Part shown: positions 1 to 8,848 of the stretch, one piece after another
Numbering within the stretch: position 1 is the stretch's first letter
How the letters are laid out: each line of letters starts with the position of its first letter
Assembly (NCBI GenBank): GCA_030065975.1
Contig: JASJCN010000003.1
Span: 1-51,491 of the forward strand
Reading direction: 5' to 3'
From: Myxococcota bacterium
GTDB lineage: Bacteria > Myxococcota_A > UBA9160 > UBA6930
DNA: 51,491 bases
Translations under genes and position numbers: made by a program
The notes under the pieces: generated by a model
Database searches by the model: none
What the model was told of the DNA's origin: nothing
What the model saw: only the letters and a program-made list of their open reading frames with translations

Positions 1-78
1 ATCCAGAGGCTGGCGGTCACGGGCGGGGCTGCGATCGCCAAGCTCGAGAAGTGGCTGGCCGAGGCCGCATCCGCCTAG
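1..78 (+). CDS. C-terminal end of an unidentified protein (5' truncated)
   Basis: An open frame runs from the first base to a TAG at 76-78 and encodes 25 residues ending KLEKWLAEAASA. The last base pairs overlap the stop codon of the convergent metallopeptidase gene through a shared CTAG, an arrangement repeated at three other convergent gene ends in this window; this is the main reason for believing it is a real gene end. The residues are an Ala-rich amphipathic helix and do not identify a family. Confidence 0.45.
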   Translation: MQRLAVTGGAAIAKLEKWLAEAASA

Positions 79-3000
79 CGCCGGCGCCTCCACCAGGCGA
101 GTCCGAGCAGCAGCGGCGCCAGCTCGAAGCCGATTCCGCAGCCCTGGCTTTCCTTGTTGCGGCTCGGCTTGCCCACGCACTGGGGGTCCGGGGGCGCGCC
201 ATCGAAGTCGATGCCGCCGTCGTTGTCGTTGTCGATGCCGTCGTTGCATGCGGGGCTCTCGAGATCGGAGGCCGGGCTCGCGCATCCGGGATCCGCCGGA
301 TGGTCGACCAGGAGATCGCCGTCGTTGTCGATCCCGTCGGAGCATGCGGGCAGCGCCACGCTCAGGATCGCGACGTCGTCGATCAAGACCTCCGTCGACT
401 CGTCGGGGAGCGTCTTCTGGCTGTTGTAGGCCCCGAGGGTCAGGGTGTGGACACCGGCTGAGACGGCCGGCACGACGACCTGGTGCTGCATCCATCCCGT
501 CGTGAGGGGCACGCCCCCGTTCCCGTCGCCCGTCAGCTCCGCCACGAAGTCGTTACTGCCGTTGGTCAGCAGGACGCCGTCCCAGGCCACGAGCATCTCG
601 CTGCGCTCGTTCGACTCGTAGCCCTCGGACTGGGTCAGCCGGTAGCGGAAGGCGATCTCCACGTCGCCGCCCGTGGGTACGGTGACGCTGCGCTCGAAGG
701 CCCCGGACATGCCGAAGATGTCGGCTCCGTCGATGCCGCCGAGATCGACGCGCAAGCCTCCGCCTCGGTAGCCGTCCGTCGCGCTCACGTCGCCCGAGGC
801 GTAGGCGGGCTCGCTCGTGCTGCGGAAGGCATCGTCCAGGTAGGTGAACCCCGAAGCGTCTCCGGAATCGAAGGTCGCCACGAAGAGCACGTTCCGGCCG
901 TCGCATGCCGGGTCACTGCCACACAGGTGTGCGTCGAAGCAGTCCCAGGGGCCGTCACGGTCGTTGTCGAAGCCGTCGTCGCAGGTGAGCTCGATGGGTT
1001 CGCAGGCGCCCGCAACACCGGCTGCCGAGTCGCACTCGTCGGGGACCGAGTTCGCGTTGCAGTCGAAGCCTGTTCCGAAGGGGATCAGGTCGAGGCGATC
1101 CTGAACCCCGTTGGCGTTACAGTCGATCTCGCACTCGTCGGGCACTCCGCTCGAGTCGACGTCGAGGCTCACGCCGCTGCTGATGTCGCACGCGTCCGGA
1201 AACTGGTTGCGATTGCAGTCGAGGGCGTCGCCCGGAACGAAGTCGAACCCGGTCGGGAACTCGACGCCGTGATCGTTTCCGTTTACGTGGGCGCGCAGGA
1301 AGTTGCCGTTCCGCACGTCGAATTCGTAGATCTGGGCGTTCGTCAGGTGCAGGTTCGCTTCGTCCTGCTCCACCTCGACCACCTCCGTGAAGGCGTCGTG
1401 ATGATGCGCGGCGTGGTCGTGCTCGTGTTCGCTCCCGCTCGCCGCGGAGCCGAAGGCCTCGCCCGTGCGGACGATGAAGACGTTTCCATTGGGGCCGATC
1501 CGCAGGCCCCACGGGCTCACCTGGTTCAGGCGGGTCGAGTTGCCCGAGAGGGCCCAGCGCCGGAGGAAGCCGCCATCCTGGCCGTCGAACTCCAGGGTCT
1601 GGTCGGTGCCGTAGCTCGCCACCAAGAGGTTGCCGTCGGGCTTGAAGAGGAGGCCCTTGGCGCCCGCCAGGCCGCCGTTGTCGGCCGCCGCGACGAACAC
1701 GTCCAGGAAGCCGCCGCTGGCCCCGTCGTAGCGGAGCACCCGATCGCCTCCGCTCGTCACGTAGAGGTGGCCGTCCGGCCCGAAGGTCAGGCCGAAGGGG
1801 TCGCTCAGGCCCCCGGCTCCGGAGGCCACGAACGCTCCCTGGGAGGCGCCGGTCGCGGCGTCGTAGGCGAGCACGCTGTGGTTGGTGGCGCTGGCCACCA
1901 GCAGAGTTGTGCCGTCCGGCGTCAGGGTGAGGGCGTGGGGATGGCTCAGGCCGCCCGCTCCCGACGGTACGAGGTCGCCCTGGTATGCCCCGTCGACGTC
2001 GAACTCCATCACGCGATCGTCGCCCGCGCTCGTCACGAGGACGCGGCGATCGGGTGTCACGATCAGGTCCTGCCCCTCGTCGACCAGGCCGCCACTGGAG
2101 CTGGCGGAGAGCACGCCGCTCGAAGCATGGAACGAGCGAATCGGCGTGGCCGCCAGACCGCTCGCGAGCCACAGGTCGTGAGAGCGGTCGCGCTCCACCC
2201 CGTCCGGGATCGTGTCTCCGTCGCAATCCTGGCACGCGTCGAGGGCGCGGTTCCGATCGATGTCGAGGCTCATGTCGAGCTGGATCTCGGTGTAGTCGGA
2301 GACGCCGTCCCCGTCGCAGTCCACCTCGCACTCGTCGGGCACGTCGTCTCCGTAGGCGTCGACGCTGGTTCCGAGTGCGATGTCCCGCAGGTCCGGCACT
2401 CCGTTGGCGTTGCAGTCGGGTTGGCACTCGTCCGGAATGCCATCCGCGTCGAGGTCGGGCGCGCCGGCGGCGATGTCCGCCGGGTCGAGGACGCCATTGT
2501 CGTTGCAGTCCTCGCACTCGTCCGGCATGCCGTTTCCGTTGGCGTCCAGGCTGGTGCCCCCCGAGACGTCGAGGGAGTCGGCCGTTCCGTTCAGGTTGCA
2601 GTCGTCGACGATGCACGACGACGCCGCGATGTGGGCGTCGATATTCTGCTGGATGCGCGAATGGAAGTAGAGATCGCGATTGGCGTTGCCGCCGCTCCAG
2701 GTCTGGGAGCAGTAGCTCATGATGCTGCCCCGCTGGGGCACCGAGAAGGGATCGTCGCACTCGTCGACGAAGTTCGGCGAGTCGTGGGTGTGGCCGGTGC
2801 CCGCGTTGTGGCCGATCTCGTGGGCGGTGACCGAGAGGTCGTAGTGGAGCGGGCTCGGCTGCGTCGGGTCGGGGAACTCGCCGACGGCGTAGCCCACGAC
2901 GGAATAGCCCGAGCTCCCGCAGAGCGCGCTCAGGGAGGCCTGCCCGCCGAAGGGGTAGTCGCGCCGCCCCGAGAGCAGCTGGGCGATGTCGCGCTGAACG

Positions 3001-3920
3001 CCTCCCATGTTGGCGTTCCAATAGCTGCGGAATTCGCCGAGCGGGCTCGGGTCGACCACGTTGAACAGGTCGTTCGGGTCGTCCCAGAGCCGTACGAAGG
3101 TGAGGTCCACCCAGGTGTCCGTGTCTCGCAGGTAGATGTCGCTGACGGCTCCGTAGAGCGCCACGACGTAGGCGGCGGCGTCGTCGAGGTTGCCGAAGAG
3201 CCGGAAGAACTCGTAGTCGGTCTCGACGGCGAGCTCGAGGTGCTGGATACCGACGAACGGCTCGGGCGGTGCGGCTCGCGTCTGGGGTGCCAGGATCGAC
3301 GGGCCCACGGGCCTTGCCTCGCCGTCCACGCCACAGAAGGGAACGCCGGGCGGGAGCTCGGGCGCGGGACGCGTCTCGAAGACCACCGTCCGGTCTTCCT
3401 CGAGAAGGCGGCCGTCGCTACCGCGTGACGAAATACGATAGCTCGCCTCTCCGGGGCCGAGCTGGATGTGCCCCGTGGAGGCGCCCTTCCGCAACGCCAG
3501 GAAGACGCGGGAGCCGGGCTTGCCGCGCACCTCGCCCCGGAGCAGGATCACCTCGTCGGGATCGAAGGGGAGCGGGGCATCCGCGCGTCCCAAGCGTCCC
3601 ACGACGAATCGGGTGCGATCGGAGACCACGGAGAAAGGCTCGAGCTCGAGGTCGACGCGTCGATCCGGTGGCAAGGGGAAGTCGCGGATCCGGACCTCGT
3701 CCCGGGAGGGGCGCAGGCCGCGGAGCGCATCGTGCTTCCAATGGACGCTCGGGAGTGTGCCCTCGGCCGCCCCCGCTCGGAACACGGTCGCCTTCTCCTG
3801 GCCCGCCGCCGCCAGCGGCCAGGCGATCCAGGCGACGAGCCAGACGAACAAGAGAGCCAGCCTCGCATCCAAAGCGGCCACTTCGCTCCTCCCATAGGCT
3901 CCGGGTCGCCATCTTCTCAT
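75..3920 (-). CDS. Secreted multidomain reprolysin-like zinc metallopeptidase with C-terminal sorting tail
   Basis: The 1281-residue product starts with a basic stretch and a hydrophobic signal segment (about residues 18-40). A propeptide-like region follows, then a metzincin catalytic domain (about 224-438) with the zinc motif HEIGHNAGTGHTHD from residue 367 and a Met-turn (SIMSYC) near 402. Next come Ca-binding-like repeats of the form DCNxNGxPDxC (about 440-580), a six-bladed NHL-like propeller (about 600-905) holding a His-rich insert (EHEHDHAAHHHD, about 830), more DCN repeats, a jelly-roll-like region and two Cys-DGIDNDxDG repeats. The end is a GCGIGFELAP motif, a hydrophobic run and four arginines, the layout of a protein-sorting tail processed at a conserved Gly-Cys. 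It is probably surface-anchored or released and degrades extracellular protein. The start was chosen for the complete signal peptide; an AAGGG lies just upstream. Confidence 0.88.
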   Translation of the reverse strand: MRRWRPGAYGRSEVAALDARLALLFVWLVAWIAWPLAAAGQEKATVFRAGAAEGTLPSVHWKHDALRGLRPSRDEVRIRDFPLPPDRRVDLELEPFSVVSDRTRFVVGRLGRADAPLPFDPDEVILLRGEVRGKPGSRVFLALRKGASTGHIQLGPGEASYRISSRGSDGRLLEEDRTVVFETRPAPELPPGVPFCGVDGEARPVGPSILAPQTRAAPPEPFVGIQHLELAVETDYEFFRLFGNLDDAAAYVVALYGAVSDIYLRDTDTWVDLTFVRLWDDPNDLFNVVDPSPLGEFRSYWNANMGGVQRDIAQLLSGRRDYPFGGQASLSALCGSSGYSVVGYAVGEFPDPTQPSPLHYDLSVTAHEIGHNAGTGHTHDSPNFVDECDDPFSVPQRGSIMSYCSQTWSGGNANRDLYFHSRIQQNIDAHIAASSCIVDDCNLNGTADSLDVSGGTSLDANGNGMPDECEDCNDNGVLDPADIAAGAPDLDADGIPDECQPDCNANGVPDLRDIALGTSVDAYGDDVPDECEVDCDGDGVSDYTEIQLDMSLDIDRNRALDACQDCDGDTIPDGVERDRSHDLWLASGLAATPIRSFHASSGVLSASSSGGLVDEGQDLIVTPDRRVLVTSAGDDRVMEFDVDGAYQGDLVPSGAGGLSHPHALTLTPDGTTLLVASATNHSVLAYDAATGASQGAFVASGAGGLSDPFGLTFGPDGHLYVTSGGDRVLRYDGASGGFLDVFVAAADNGGLAGAKGLLFKPDGNLLVASYGTDQTLEFDGQDGGFLRRWALSGNSTRLNQVSPWGLRIGPNGNVFIVRTGEAFGSAASGSEHEHDHAAHHHDAFTEVVEVEQDEANLHLTNAQIYEFDVRNGNFLRAHVNGNDHGVEFPTGFDFVPGDALDCNRNQFPDACDISSGVSLDVDSSGVPDECEIDCNANGVQDRLDLIPFGTGFDCNANSVPDECDSAAGVAGACEPIELTCDDGFDNDRDGPWDCFDAHLCGSDPACDGRNVLFVATFDSGDASGFTYLDDAFRSTSEPAYASGDVSATDGYRGGGLRVDLGGIDGADIFGMSGAFERSVTVPTGGDVEIAFRYRLTQSEGYESNERSEMLVAWDGVLLTNGSNDFVAELTGDGNGGVPLTTGWMQHQVVVPAVSAGVHTLTLGAYNSQKTLPDESTEVLIDDVAILSVALPACSDGIDNDGDLLVDHPADPGCASPASDLESPACNDGIDNDNDGGIDFDGAPPDPQCVGKPSRNKESQGCGIGFELAPLLLGLAWWRRRR

Positions 3921-3979
3921 GACCGGGTGCCCTTGTCATCCCGTCCCTTGGCCTAGCACCGTCCCGCCGAGCCGAAGGG

Positions 3980-3985
3980 TAGAAT
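3980..3985 (+). promoter_or_regulatory. Putative -10 element (leaderless) of the truncated haemoglobin gene
   Basis: TAGAAT lies 9 nt before the ATG at 3995 and there is no Shine-Dalgarno sequence. It is one of a recurring set of TAnnnT hexamers at this spacing, which would place transcription start at or a few bases before the start codon. Confidence 0.45.
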
Positions 3986-3994
3986 CGGCGTCCC

Positions 3995-4405
3995 ATGAAC
4001 TATGGGAATGGCGACGCGACCTTCCGGGCCTGCGGCGGCGAGACGGGCATCCGCCGGCTCGTCGAGTGCTTCTACGCGAAGATGGACACGCTGCCCGAGG
4101 CGCAGCGCATCCGGCGCATGCACCCCGCCGATCTGGGCCTCTCGATCGACAAGCTGGCCTGCTTCCTGTGCGGCTGGACCGGGGGGCCGCGCCGCTATGA
4201 GGAGACCTACGGGCCCATCCAGATCCCGGTCTTCCACCAACGGCTCGCCATCGGGGAGGCGGAGCGCGATGCCTGGCTGCTCTGCATGGCCCATGCCCTC
4301 GACCTGCAGCCCTACCCCGACGAGCTGAAGCAGTACCTGCTCCGTGAGCTCTTCGTGCCCGCCGAGAGGATCCGCCAGGCCGTGGCGGCCCGCCGCTCCC
4401 GCTAG
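3995..4405 (+). CDS. Group II truncated haemoglobin
   Basis: This 136-residue protein has the length and landmarks of group II (trHbO-type) globins: FLCGWTGGP near residue 57, the proximal haem-ligand histidine at His81, the IGEAERDAWLLCM segment with the G8 tryptophan at Trp94, and Phe26-Tyr27 in the B helix for ligand stabilisation. Such globins bind O2 or NO and are linked to peroxide or nitrosative stress or to O2 supply. The gene stands alone ahead of an MFS transporter (9-bp gap), so the two may be co-transcribed, although the MFS has its own TAnnnT hexamer. The ATG at 3995 fits the family N-terminus. Confidence 0.88.
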   Translation: MNYGNGDATFRACGGETGIRRLVECFYAKMDTLPEAQRIRRMHPADLGLSIDKLACFLCGWTGGPRRYEETYGPIQIPVFHQRLAIGEAERDAWLLCMAHALDLQPYPDELKQYLLRELFVPAERIRQAVAARRSR

Positions 4406-4414
4406 CCTTCCCCG

Positions 4415-5635
4415 ATGGACCGCGCTGCCCGGCTGCGCCGGAACCTGTGGCTGCTGGCGGGCTTTCGCGCGCTGCAGATGAGCCTGTTCCCCGTCGCGAT
4501 CGTCACGATCTACTGGCGGCGGGATCTCGGCTTCGACATGACGGAGATCCTGCTCCTGCAGGCGATCTTCGGGCTCTTCGTCGCGCTCTTCGAGTTCCCC
4601 GGCGGCTACGTCGCGGATCGCATCGGCTACCGCGCCTCGCTGCGGATCGCGGTGGTGTTCTCGTTCTTCGGCTGGATCGCGATCGGCGTCGCGGACTCGT
4701 TCGTCACCACGGCGCTCGGAGAGGTGCTGCTCGCCGTCTCGCTCGCGCTCAGCTCCGGCACCGACTCGGCCATGCTCTACGAGAGCCTGCTCGAGCTCGA
4801 CCGCGAGGACGACTTCGGCCACTGGTTCGGGCGCTCGCGCGCGCTGGGGGCGGCCTCCGAGGGCAGCGCGGCCCTGGTCGCCGGTCTGCTCTTCGCCTTC
4901 TGGGCGCAGCTCCCCTTCTTCGTGCAGTCGGGCGTCTGGCTGCTGAACGGGGTGCTCGTGCTGCTCCTCGTCGAGCCCAGACGGGCTCCACCCGAGAGCC
5001 ACGGGATCGCTCGGGTGCGCGCCCTCGTCCACTTCGCGGCGGTCGCGAGCCCGCGCCTGCGCGCGAGCCTCGTCGTCGCCTTGTTGCTCGGGCTCTCGAC
5101 CTTCGTCCCGGTCTGGCTCATCGCGGTGTACGCCCAGGATCACGGCGTGCCCGTCGAGTGGATCGGCCCGATGTGGGCCGTCGCCAACTACGCCGTCGCC
5201 TTCGGGCACTGGGGCTCCGTACGCGCGGGCTCCTGGCTCGGGCTCGGGCCCGCGCTCGGTGCCTGCGCGCTGGCCATCGCCTTCGGGATGTTCGGCCTGG
5301 CGGCGACGAACGCCCTGTTCGGCTTCGCCTTCTACTACGTGATCTGCGTGGCGCGCGGGATCAACGGGCCGCTGCTCACCCACGAGCAGCAGCGGCTGAT
5401 CCCCTCGAGCGACCGCGCCTCCCTGCTCTCCATCAACAGCCTGCTCTTCCGGGCGTCCTTCTTCGTGCTCGGGCCGGTCATCGGCTGGAGCGTCGACCGG
5501 CTGGGCGATCACCAGACGTTCGCGATCACCGGGCTGGCCTTCGCGCTCGCCACCGGGGCCTCGATCCTCTGGTTCCAGGCGTCCCGGAACCCGCCGGGAT
5601 CCTCCGCAGCAGGGCTTGCCAAATCCGACTCATGA
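4415..5635 (+). CDS. MFS transporter
   Basis: A 406-residue, 12-helix membrane protein of the major facilitator superfamily. The loop between helices 2 and 3 reads GGYVADRIGYR, the MFS motif-A equivalent. The charged central loop (about residue 185-205) separates two six-helix halves. Substrate is not predictable; the organisation resembles drug/metabolite exporters. It begins 9 bp after the globin gene, with TAGCCT 6 nt before the ATG. Its stop codon lies inside the 36-bp inverted repeat that precedes the Rieske gene, so it is not expected to share the regulated promoter of that gene. Confidence 0.8.
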   Translation: MDRAARLRRNLWLLAGFRALQMSLFPVAIVTIYWRRDLGFDMTEILLLQAIFGLFVALFEFPGGYVADRIGYRASLRIAVVFSFFGWIAIGVADSFVTTALGEVLLAVSLALSSGTDSAMLYESLLELDREDDFGHWFGRSRALGAASEGSAALVAGLLFAFWAQLPFFVQSGVWLLNGVLVLLLVEPRRAPPESHGIARVRALVHFAAVASPRLRASLVVALLLGLSTFVPVWLIAVYAQDHGVPVEWIGPMWAVANYAVAFGHWGSVRAGSWLGLGPALGACALAIAFGMFGLAATNALFGFAFYYVICVARGINGPLLTHEQQRLIPSSDRASLLSINSLLFRASFFVLGPVIGWSVDRLGDHQTFAITGLAFALATGASILWFQASRNPPGSSAAGLAKSDS

Positions 5636-5660
5636 GTCATAATAATGACCCATCAGTCGG
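5625..5660. promoter_or_regulatory. 36-bp imperfect inverted repeat, probable TetR operator of the Rieske-tetR operon
   Basis: Left arm CCGACTCATGAGTCAT (5625-5640), spacer AATA, right arm ATGACCCATCAGTCGG (5645-5660). The 16-bp arms agree at 14 positions when one is reverse-complemented. Inside the left arm, GACTCATGAGTC (5627-5638) is itself a perfect palindrome. The dyad covers the MFS stop and ends just before the GGAAAGG ribosome binding site of the Rieske gene, whose operon includes a tetR. Placement and size suit a site bound by two TetR dimers. Confidence 0.7.
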
Positions 5661-5671
5661 AAAGGCTCACC

Positions 5672-6628
5672 ATGCTTCGAAACCGCTGGTACCCGATCCT
5701 CCCGGCCCACCACCTCCGGCGTCGCCCCGTCGGTGTGAAGCGCCTGGGCCAGCGCCTCGTCGTGTGGCGCGACGCGGCCGGGGAGCCCGTCGTGATGCCG
5801 GCCTTCTGTCCCCACCGCGGGGCCGACCTGAGCCAGGGGAAGGTCGTCGCAGGCCAGCTCGCCTGTCCGTGGCACGGGTTCCGCTTCGCGGGGGACGGCC
5901 GCTGCACGCGCATGCCCTGCGAGGGGCGCGAAGCGCGCATCCCGGCGGCGATGTCCACGCGCAGCCTGCCGGCGCGCGAGCGCTATGGGCTCGTCTGGCT
6001 CTGGTGGGGTGAGGCCGCCCGCGCGACCGAGGAGATTCCCTTCTTCGAGAACCTGGCCGATCCGCGCGGCACGGCCGATGCCGCGCGCATCCTCCCCTAC
6101 CACTACTCGCGAATGGTGGAGACCAACCTCGACATCCACCACACGCCCTTCGTGCACGGAAGCGTGGTCCCGGTGGGCGAGGAGGTCGCGGACTTCGAGG
6201 CGCATCAGGAAGGCGATCGCATCCTCACCTCGGGCGTGCTGAAGAAGCCCGGCAAGAAGACGGGCATGCCCTTCCGCGACGACTTCCTGCTTCCCTGTCT
6301 GAACTCGATCGAGCTGACTCCGCGCGTCCGGATCCTCGTCGCCGCGACGCCCGTCGACGACGATCACACCTGGGTCTGGTTCCGCTATCACACCGAGGTC
6401 ACGCCCTTCGCCTGGGTCCGGTGGGTGCTCTCGTGGCTCGCGATCCAGTCCGAGCTGCGCGTGGTCCAGCAGCAGGACTGGCGCATCTTCCGTGCGATGC
6501 AGCCCGGCACCCTCGACGACGTGCCGCACCACTACGTGAAGGCCGACAAGGGAATCGCCCTCTATCGTCGCCTGCGCCGCGACCTGCTCGAGCAGCAGGA
6601 CGCCTCCGGAGCGCGCGCCGCCGGATGA
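5672..6628 (+). CDS. Rieske non-haem iron oxygenase, alpha subunit-type
   Basis: The protein (318 residues) has a Rieske [2Fe-2S] site, Cys46-x-His48 and Cys65-x2-His68 (CPHRG, CPWHGF), and a catalytic mononuclear iron site formed by Asp154, His157, His162 and a downstream Asp269. This is the architecture of aromatic-ring hydroxylating or demethylating oxygenases of the VanA/KshA-like group, which need a separate reductase not seen here. An in-frame ATG at 5645 was rejected as start because it falls inside the 36-bp operator. The ATG at 5672 has GGAAAGG six bases upstream and opens MLRNRWYPIL, usual for the family. The stop overlaps the tetR start as ATGA. Substrate unknown; steroid or aromatic acid would suit the neighbourhood. 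Confidence 0.85.
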   Translation: MLRNRWYPILPAHHLRRRPVGVKRLGQRLVVWRDAAGEPVVMPAFCPHRGADLSQGKVVAGQLACPWHGFRFAGDGRCTRMPCEGREARIPAAMSTRSLPARERYGLVWLWWGEAARATEEIPFFENLADPRGTADAARILPYHYSRMVETNLDIHHTPFVHGSVVPVGEEVADFEAHQEGDRILTSGVLKKPGKKTGMPFRDDFLLPCLNSIELTPRVRILVAATPVDDDHTWVWFRYHTEVTPFAWVRWVLSWLAIQSELRVVQQQDWRIFRAMQPGTLDDVPHHYVKADKGIALYRRLRRDLLEQQDASGARAAG

Positions 6629-7194
6629 CGAGCCACGCCTCGGCCGACGAGCGCCGCGCACAGATCCTGGAGGCCGCCGTCGGCTGCTTCGCCGAGAAGG
6701 GCCTCTCCGCCCGCATGGACGACATCGTCCGGGCTTCGGGCCTCTCGAAGGGCGCTCTCTACTTCCACTTCGCCAACAAGGACGAGATCTTCCTCGGCCT
6801 CTTCGAGGCCTACGACGCACGCATGATGGCGGAGTGGGATCGCCTCGACGCCCTCCCTCCGCTGGACGCGCTGCGCAGCCAGGGCGAGGTCGCGCTCGCG
6901 CAGCTGCTCGAGATCCGCGCCTTCGGGACGGTGTGGGTGGAGTTCTTCCGCCACCCGACCGCGCGCGCCCGGATGGCCGTGCTCTACCGGTCCGTGCGCG
7001 GCCGGCTCGCCGCGACGATCGAGCGCGGGATCGAAGAAGGCAGCAACCAGCGCGTCGACGCGCTCGGTGTGGCCGCCGCGCTCACGGCGCTCGTCGAAGG
7101 CCTGCTGCTGCAGGCGCTCGTCGATCCCGACTTCGACGCGCACCCCGGCTGGAACGCCGGGTGGGGAGCGATCGGAGTGCAGCTGGGCGTTTGA
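6625..7194 (+). CDS. TetR/AcrR family transcriptional regulator
   Basis: 189 residues with a TetR N-terminal helix-turn-helix (RRAQILEAAVGCFAEKG ... GLSKGALYFHFANKDEIF) and a variable ligand-binding C-terminal half. The ATG overlaps the Rieske stop codon (ATGA), so the two are translationally coupled and probably co-regulated. The most likely target is the 36-bp inverted repeat at 5625-5660 in front of the operon, giving autoregulation and substrate-responsive control of the oxygenase. Confidence 0.88.
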   Translation: MTSHASADERRAQILEAAVGCFAEKGLSARMDDIVRASGLSKGALYFHFANKDEIFLGLFEAYDARMMAEWDRLDALPPLDALRSQGEVALAQLLEIRAFGTVWVEFFRHPTARARMAVLYRSVRGRLAATIERGIEEGSNQRVDALGVAAALTALVEGLLLQALVDPDFDAHPGWNAGWGAIGVQLGV

Positions 7195-7214
7195 GGCGGC
7201 GGGCGGCCGCCGGG

Positions 7215-7421
7215 CTACTCGGCGTCGGCGTACCAGAGCGCCGAGAGGAAGCTCGCCATCTCTTCGGGCTGGGGTGCGCGCCGGATTCCGCGCTCGTCGG
7301 CGTGAGCCCCCGCCGGGCCGTCCCAGCTCGTGGGTTGCTCCTCGCCCCAGCGCTCGATCTTGCGGTAGAGCTCGCTCCAGGCCTGGGGCGAGTCCTCCAT
7401 GTCGATCACGAATCGCGGCAT
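7215..7421 (-). CDS. Small hypothetical protein, 68 residues
   Basis: The frame starts MPRFVIDMEDSP and ends FLSALWYADAE. It is acidic and Trp-rich (four Trp), with predicted helices around YRKIERWGEE and PEEMASFLSALWY. AAGGGGG lies about six bases before the ATG. It sits convergent to the tetR gene, 20 bp from its stop, and divergent from the OYE gene. Codon composition is like its neighbours. I do not recognise a family; the conserved-looking composition and good start support a real gene. Confidence 0.55.
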   Translation of the reverse strand: MPRFVIDMEDSPQAWSELYRKIERWGEEQPTSWDGPAGAHADERGIRRAPQPEEMASFLSALWYADAE

Positions 7422-7578
7422 GGGACCCCCTTGCTCCTGCTGACCCTGTGGGCAGCGGTTGCCTGGGTGGTCATCAACGAGGGCCTCCGGAACTCCCGAG
7501 CGGCCTCGTCGCAGCGCCTCTCCAGGCACCCCCCATAGAATGCAGTCTCCGTGCCTCTCGCGCCTCCCCGCGGGCATG

Positions 7579-7584
7579 TACCCT
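7579..7584 (+). promoter_or_regulatory. Putative -10 element (leaderless) of the OYE gene
   Basis: TACCCT is 8 nt before the ATG at 7593. This supports that ATG over the GTG at 7551, which would give a long unconserved N-terminal extension. Confidence 0.4.
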
Positions 7585-7592
7585 CCTTCCTC

Positions 7593-8777
7593 ATGAGCAG
7601 CCCGTTCGCTCCCGGCCCCCTGGGCCCCCTCACCATGCGCAATCGCGTCCTCAAGTGCGGGACGAACGAGGGAATGAGCCGCGACGGCCTGGTGACCGAG
7701 CCCCTGATCGCGTGGCACCGGGAGTTCGCGGCTGGCGGCGTCGGGATGACGACCCTGGCGTACTGCTCGGTCTCGCCCGAAGGCCGCACCTTCCGCCACC
7801 AGCTCCACATGCGCGAGGAGGCGCTCCCGGGGCTGCGCGACTTCACCGAGGCGATCCACGCCGAGGGCGCGCTCGCCGCGATCCAGCTCGGCCACGCCGG
7901 CTGGTTCGCGAGCCCCCGCGCGACGAAGGCCGCGCCGATCGGCCCGTCGCGCACCTTCAGCGCACACGCCCAGACCTTCTCCCGCGCCATGCAGCCGGCG
8001 GACTTCGATCGGCTGGAGCGCGCGTTCGCCGACGCTGCCGCCGCGGCGGTCGACACGGGCTTCGACGGCATCGAGATCCACCTCGGCCACGGCTACCTGC
8101 TCTCGCAGTTCCTGTGCCCGTGGAACAACCGCCGCAAGGACGAGTGGGGCGGCTCCCTCGAGAACCGCGCCCGCTTCCCGCGCCGGGTGCTGCGCGCGGT
8201 GAAGGAGGCGGTGGCCGGCCGCGCCGCCGTCTGGCCCAAGCTCAACATGGACGACGGATTCGAGGGCGGCCTCACCCTCGACGAAGGCGTGCAGGTGGCG
8301 CAGTGGCTCGAGGAGGACGGCTCCGTCGACGCCCTGCAGCTGACGGGCGGCCACACCACGAAGACGCCCATGTACCTGATGCGCGGAGACGTCCCCTTGC
8401 GGGGGATGATCGAGAACCAGAAGACCTTCGTCGGGCGGATGGGTCTGCGGGTGATGGCTCCCTGGATGCTCAAGCCGTGGAAGTTCGAGGAGGCCTTCTT
8501 CCTGCCGATGGCGCGTCGCTTCCGCGAGGCCACGAGCCTTCCGCTGATGCTGCTCGGCGGCGTCAATCGACTCGACACCATGGAGCAGGCGCTCACCGAG
8601 GGATTCGACTTCCTCGCGATGGGGCGGGCGCTGATCCGCGACCCCGATCTGGTACGGCGCATGGAGCAGGGAGTGCTGAAGGCCAGCCGCTGCAGTCACT
8701 GCAACCTGTGCATGGTCGAGATGGAGCGCGGGGGAACGCGCTGCGTGGAGCGCGAGCCCGTCGCGGCGCCGAGCTGA
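7593..8777 (+). CDS. NADH:flavin oxidoreductase / Old Yellow Enzyme family
   Basis: A 394-residue TIM-barrel flavoprotein beginning MSSPFAPGPLGPLTMRNRV, the usual OYE opening. Motifs include GIEIHLGHGYLLSQFLCPWNN and RKDEWGGSLENRARFP (FMN and substrate binding), and LLGGVNRLDTMEQAL and FLAMGRALIRDPDLV (phosphate binding). It ends shortly after a Cys cluster CSHCNLC...C, the remains of the iron-sulfur ligand set of the larger 2,4-dienoyl-CoA reductases; the C-terminal NAD domain is absent. Likely reduces an activated C=C bond (enoyl-CoA or enone). The downstream kinase-like gene may be co-transcribed. Confidence 0.87.
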   Translation: MSSPFAPGPLGPLTMRNRVLKCGTNEGMSRDGLVTEPLIAWHREFAAGGVGMTTLAYCSVSPEGRTFRHQLHMREEALPGLRDFTEAIHAEGALAAIQLGHAGWFASPRATKAAPIGPSRTFSAHAQTFSRAMQPADFDRLERAFADAAAAAVDTGFDGIEIHLGHGYLLSQFLCPWNNRRKDEWGGSLENRARFPRRVLRAVKEAVAGRAAVWPKLNMDDGFEGGLTLDEGVQVAQWLEEDGSVDALQLTGGHTTKTPMYLMRGDVPLRGMIENQKTFVGRMGLRVMAPWMLKPWKFEEAFFLPMARRFREATSLPLMLLGGVNRLDTMEQALTEGFDFLAMGRALIRDPDLVRRMEQGVLKASRCSHCNLCMVEMERGGTRCVEREPVAAPS

Positions 8778-8848
8778 GGGACGCCGCGCCCGACCTGGCG
8801 CCGGGCTCGGCGCCTTGGCGTACGGACCGCGAGCTCGACGAGGGCCGG

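Noticed and set aside
483-3428. Very long open frame opposite the metallopeptidase gene
   Set aside because: High GC leaves antisense frames open. The translation has no domain pattern and the minus strand clearly encodes the peptidase.
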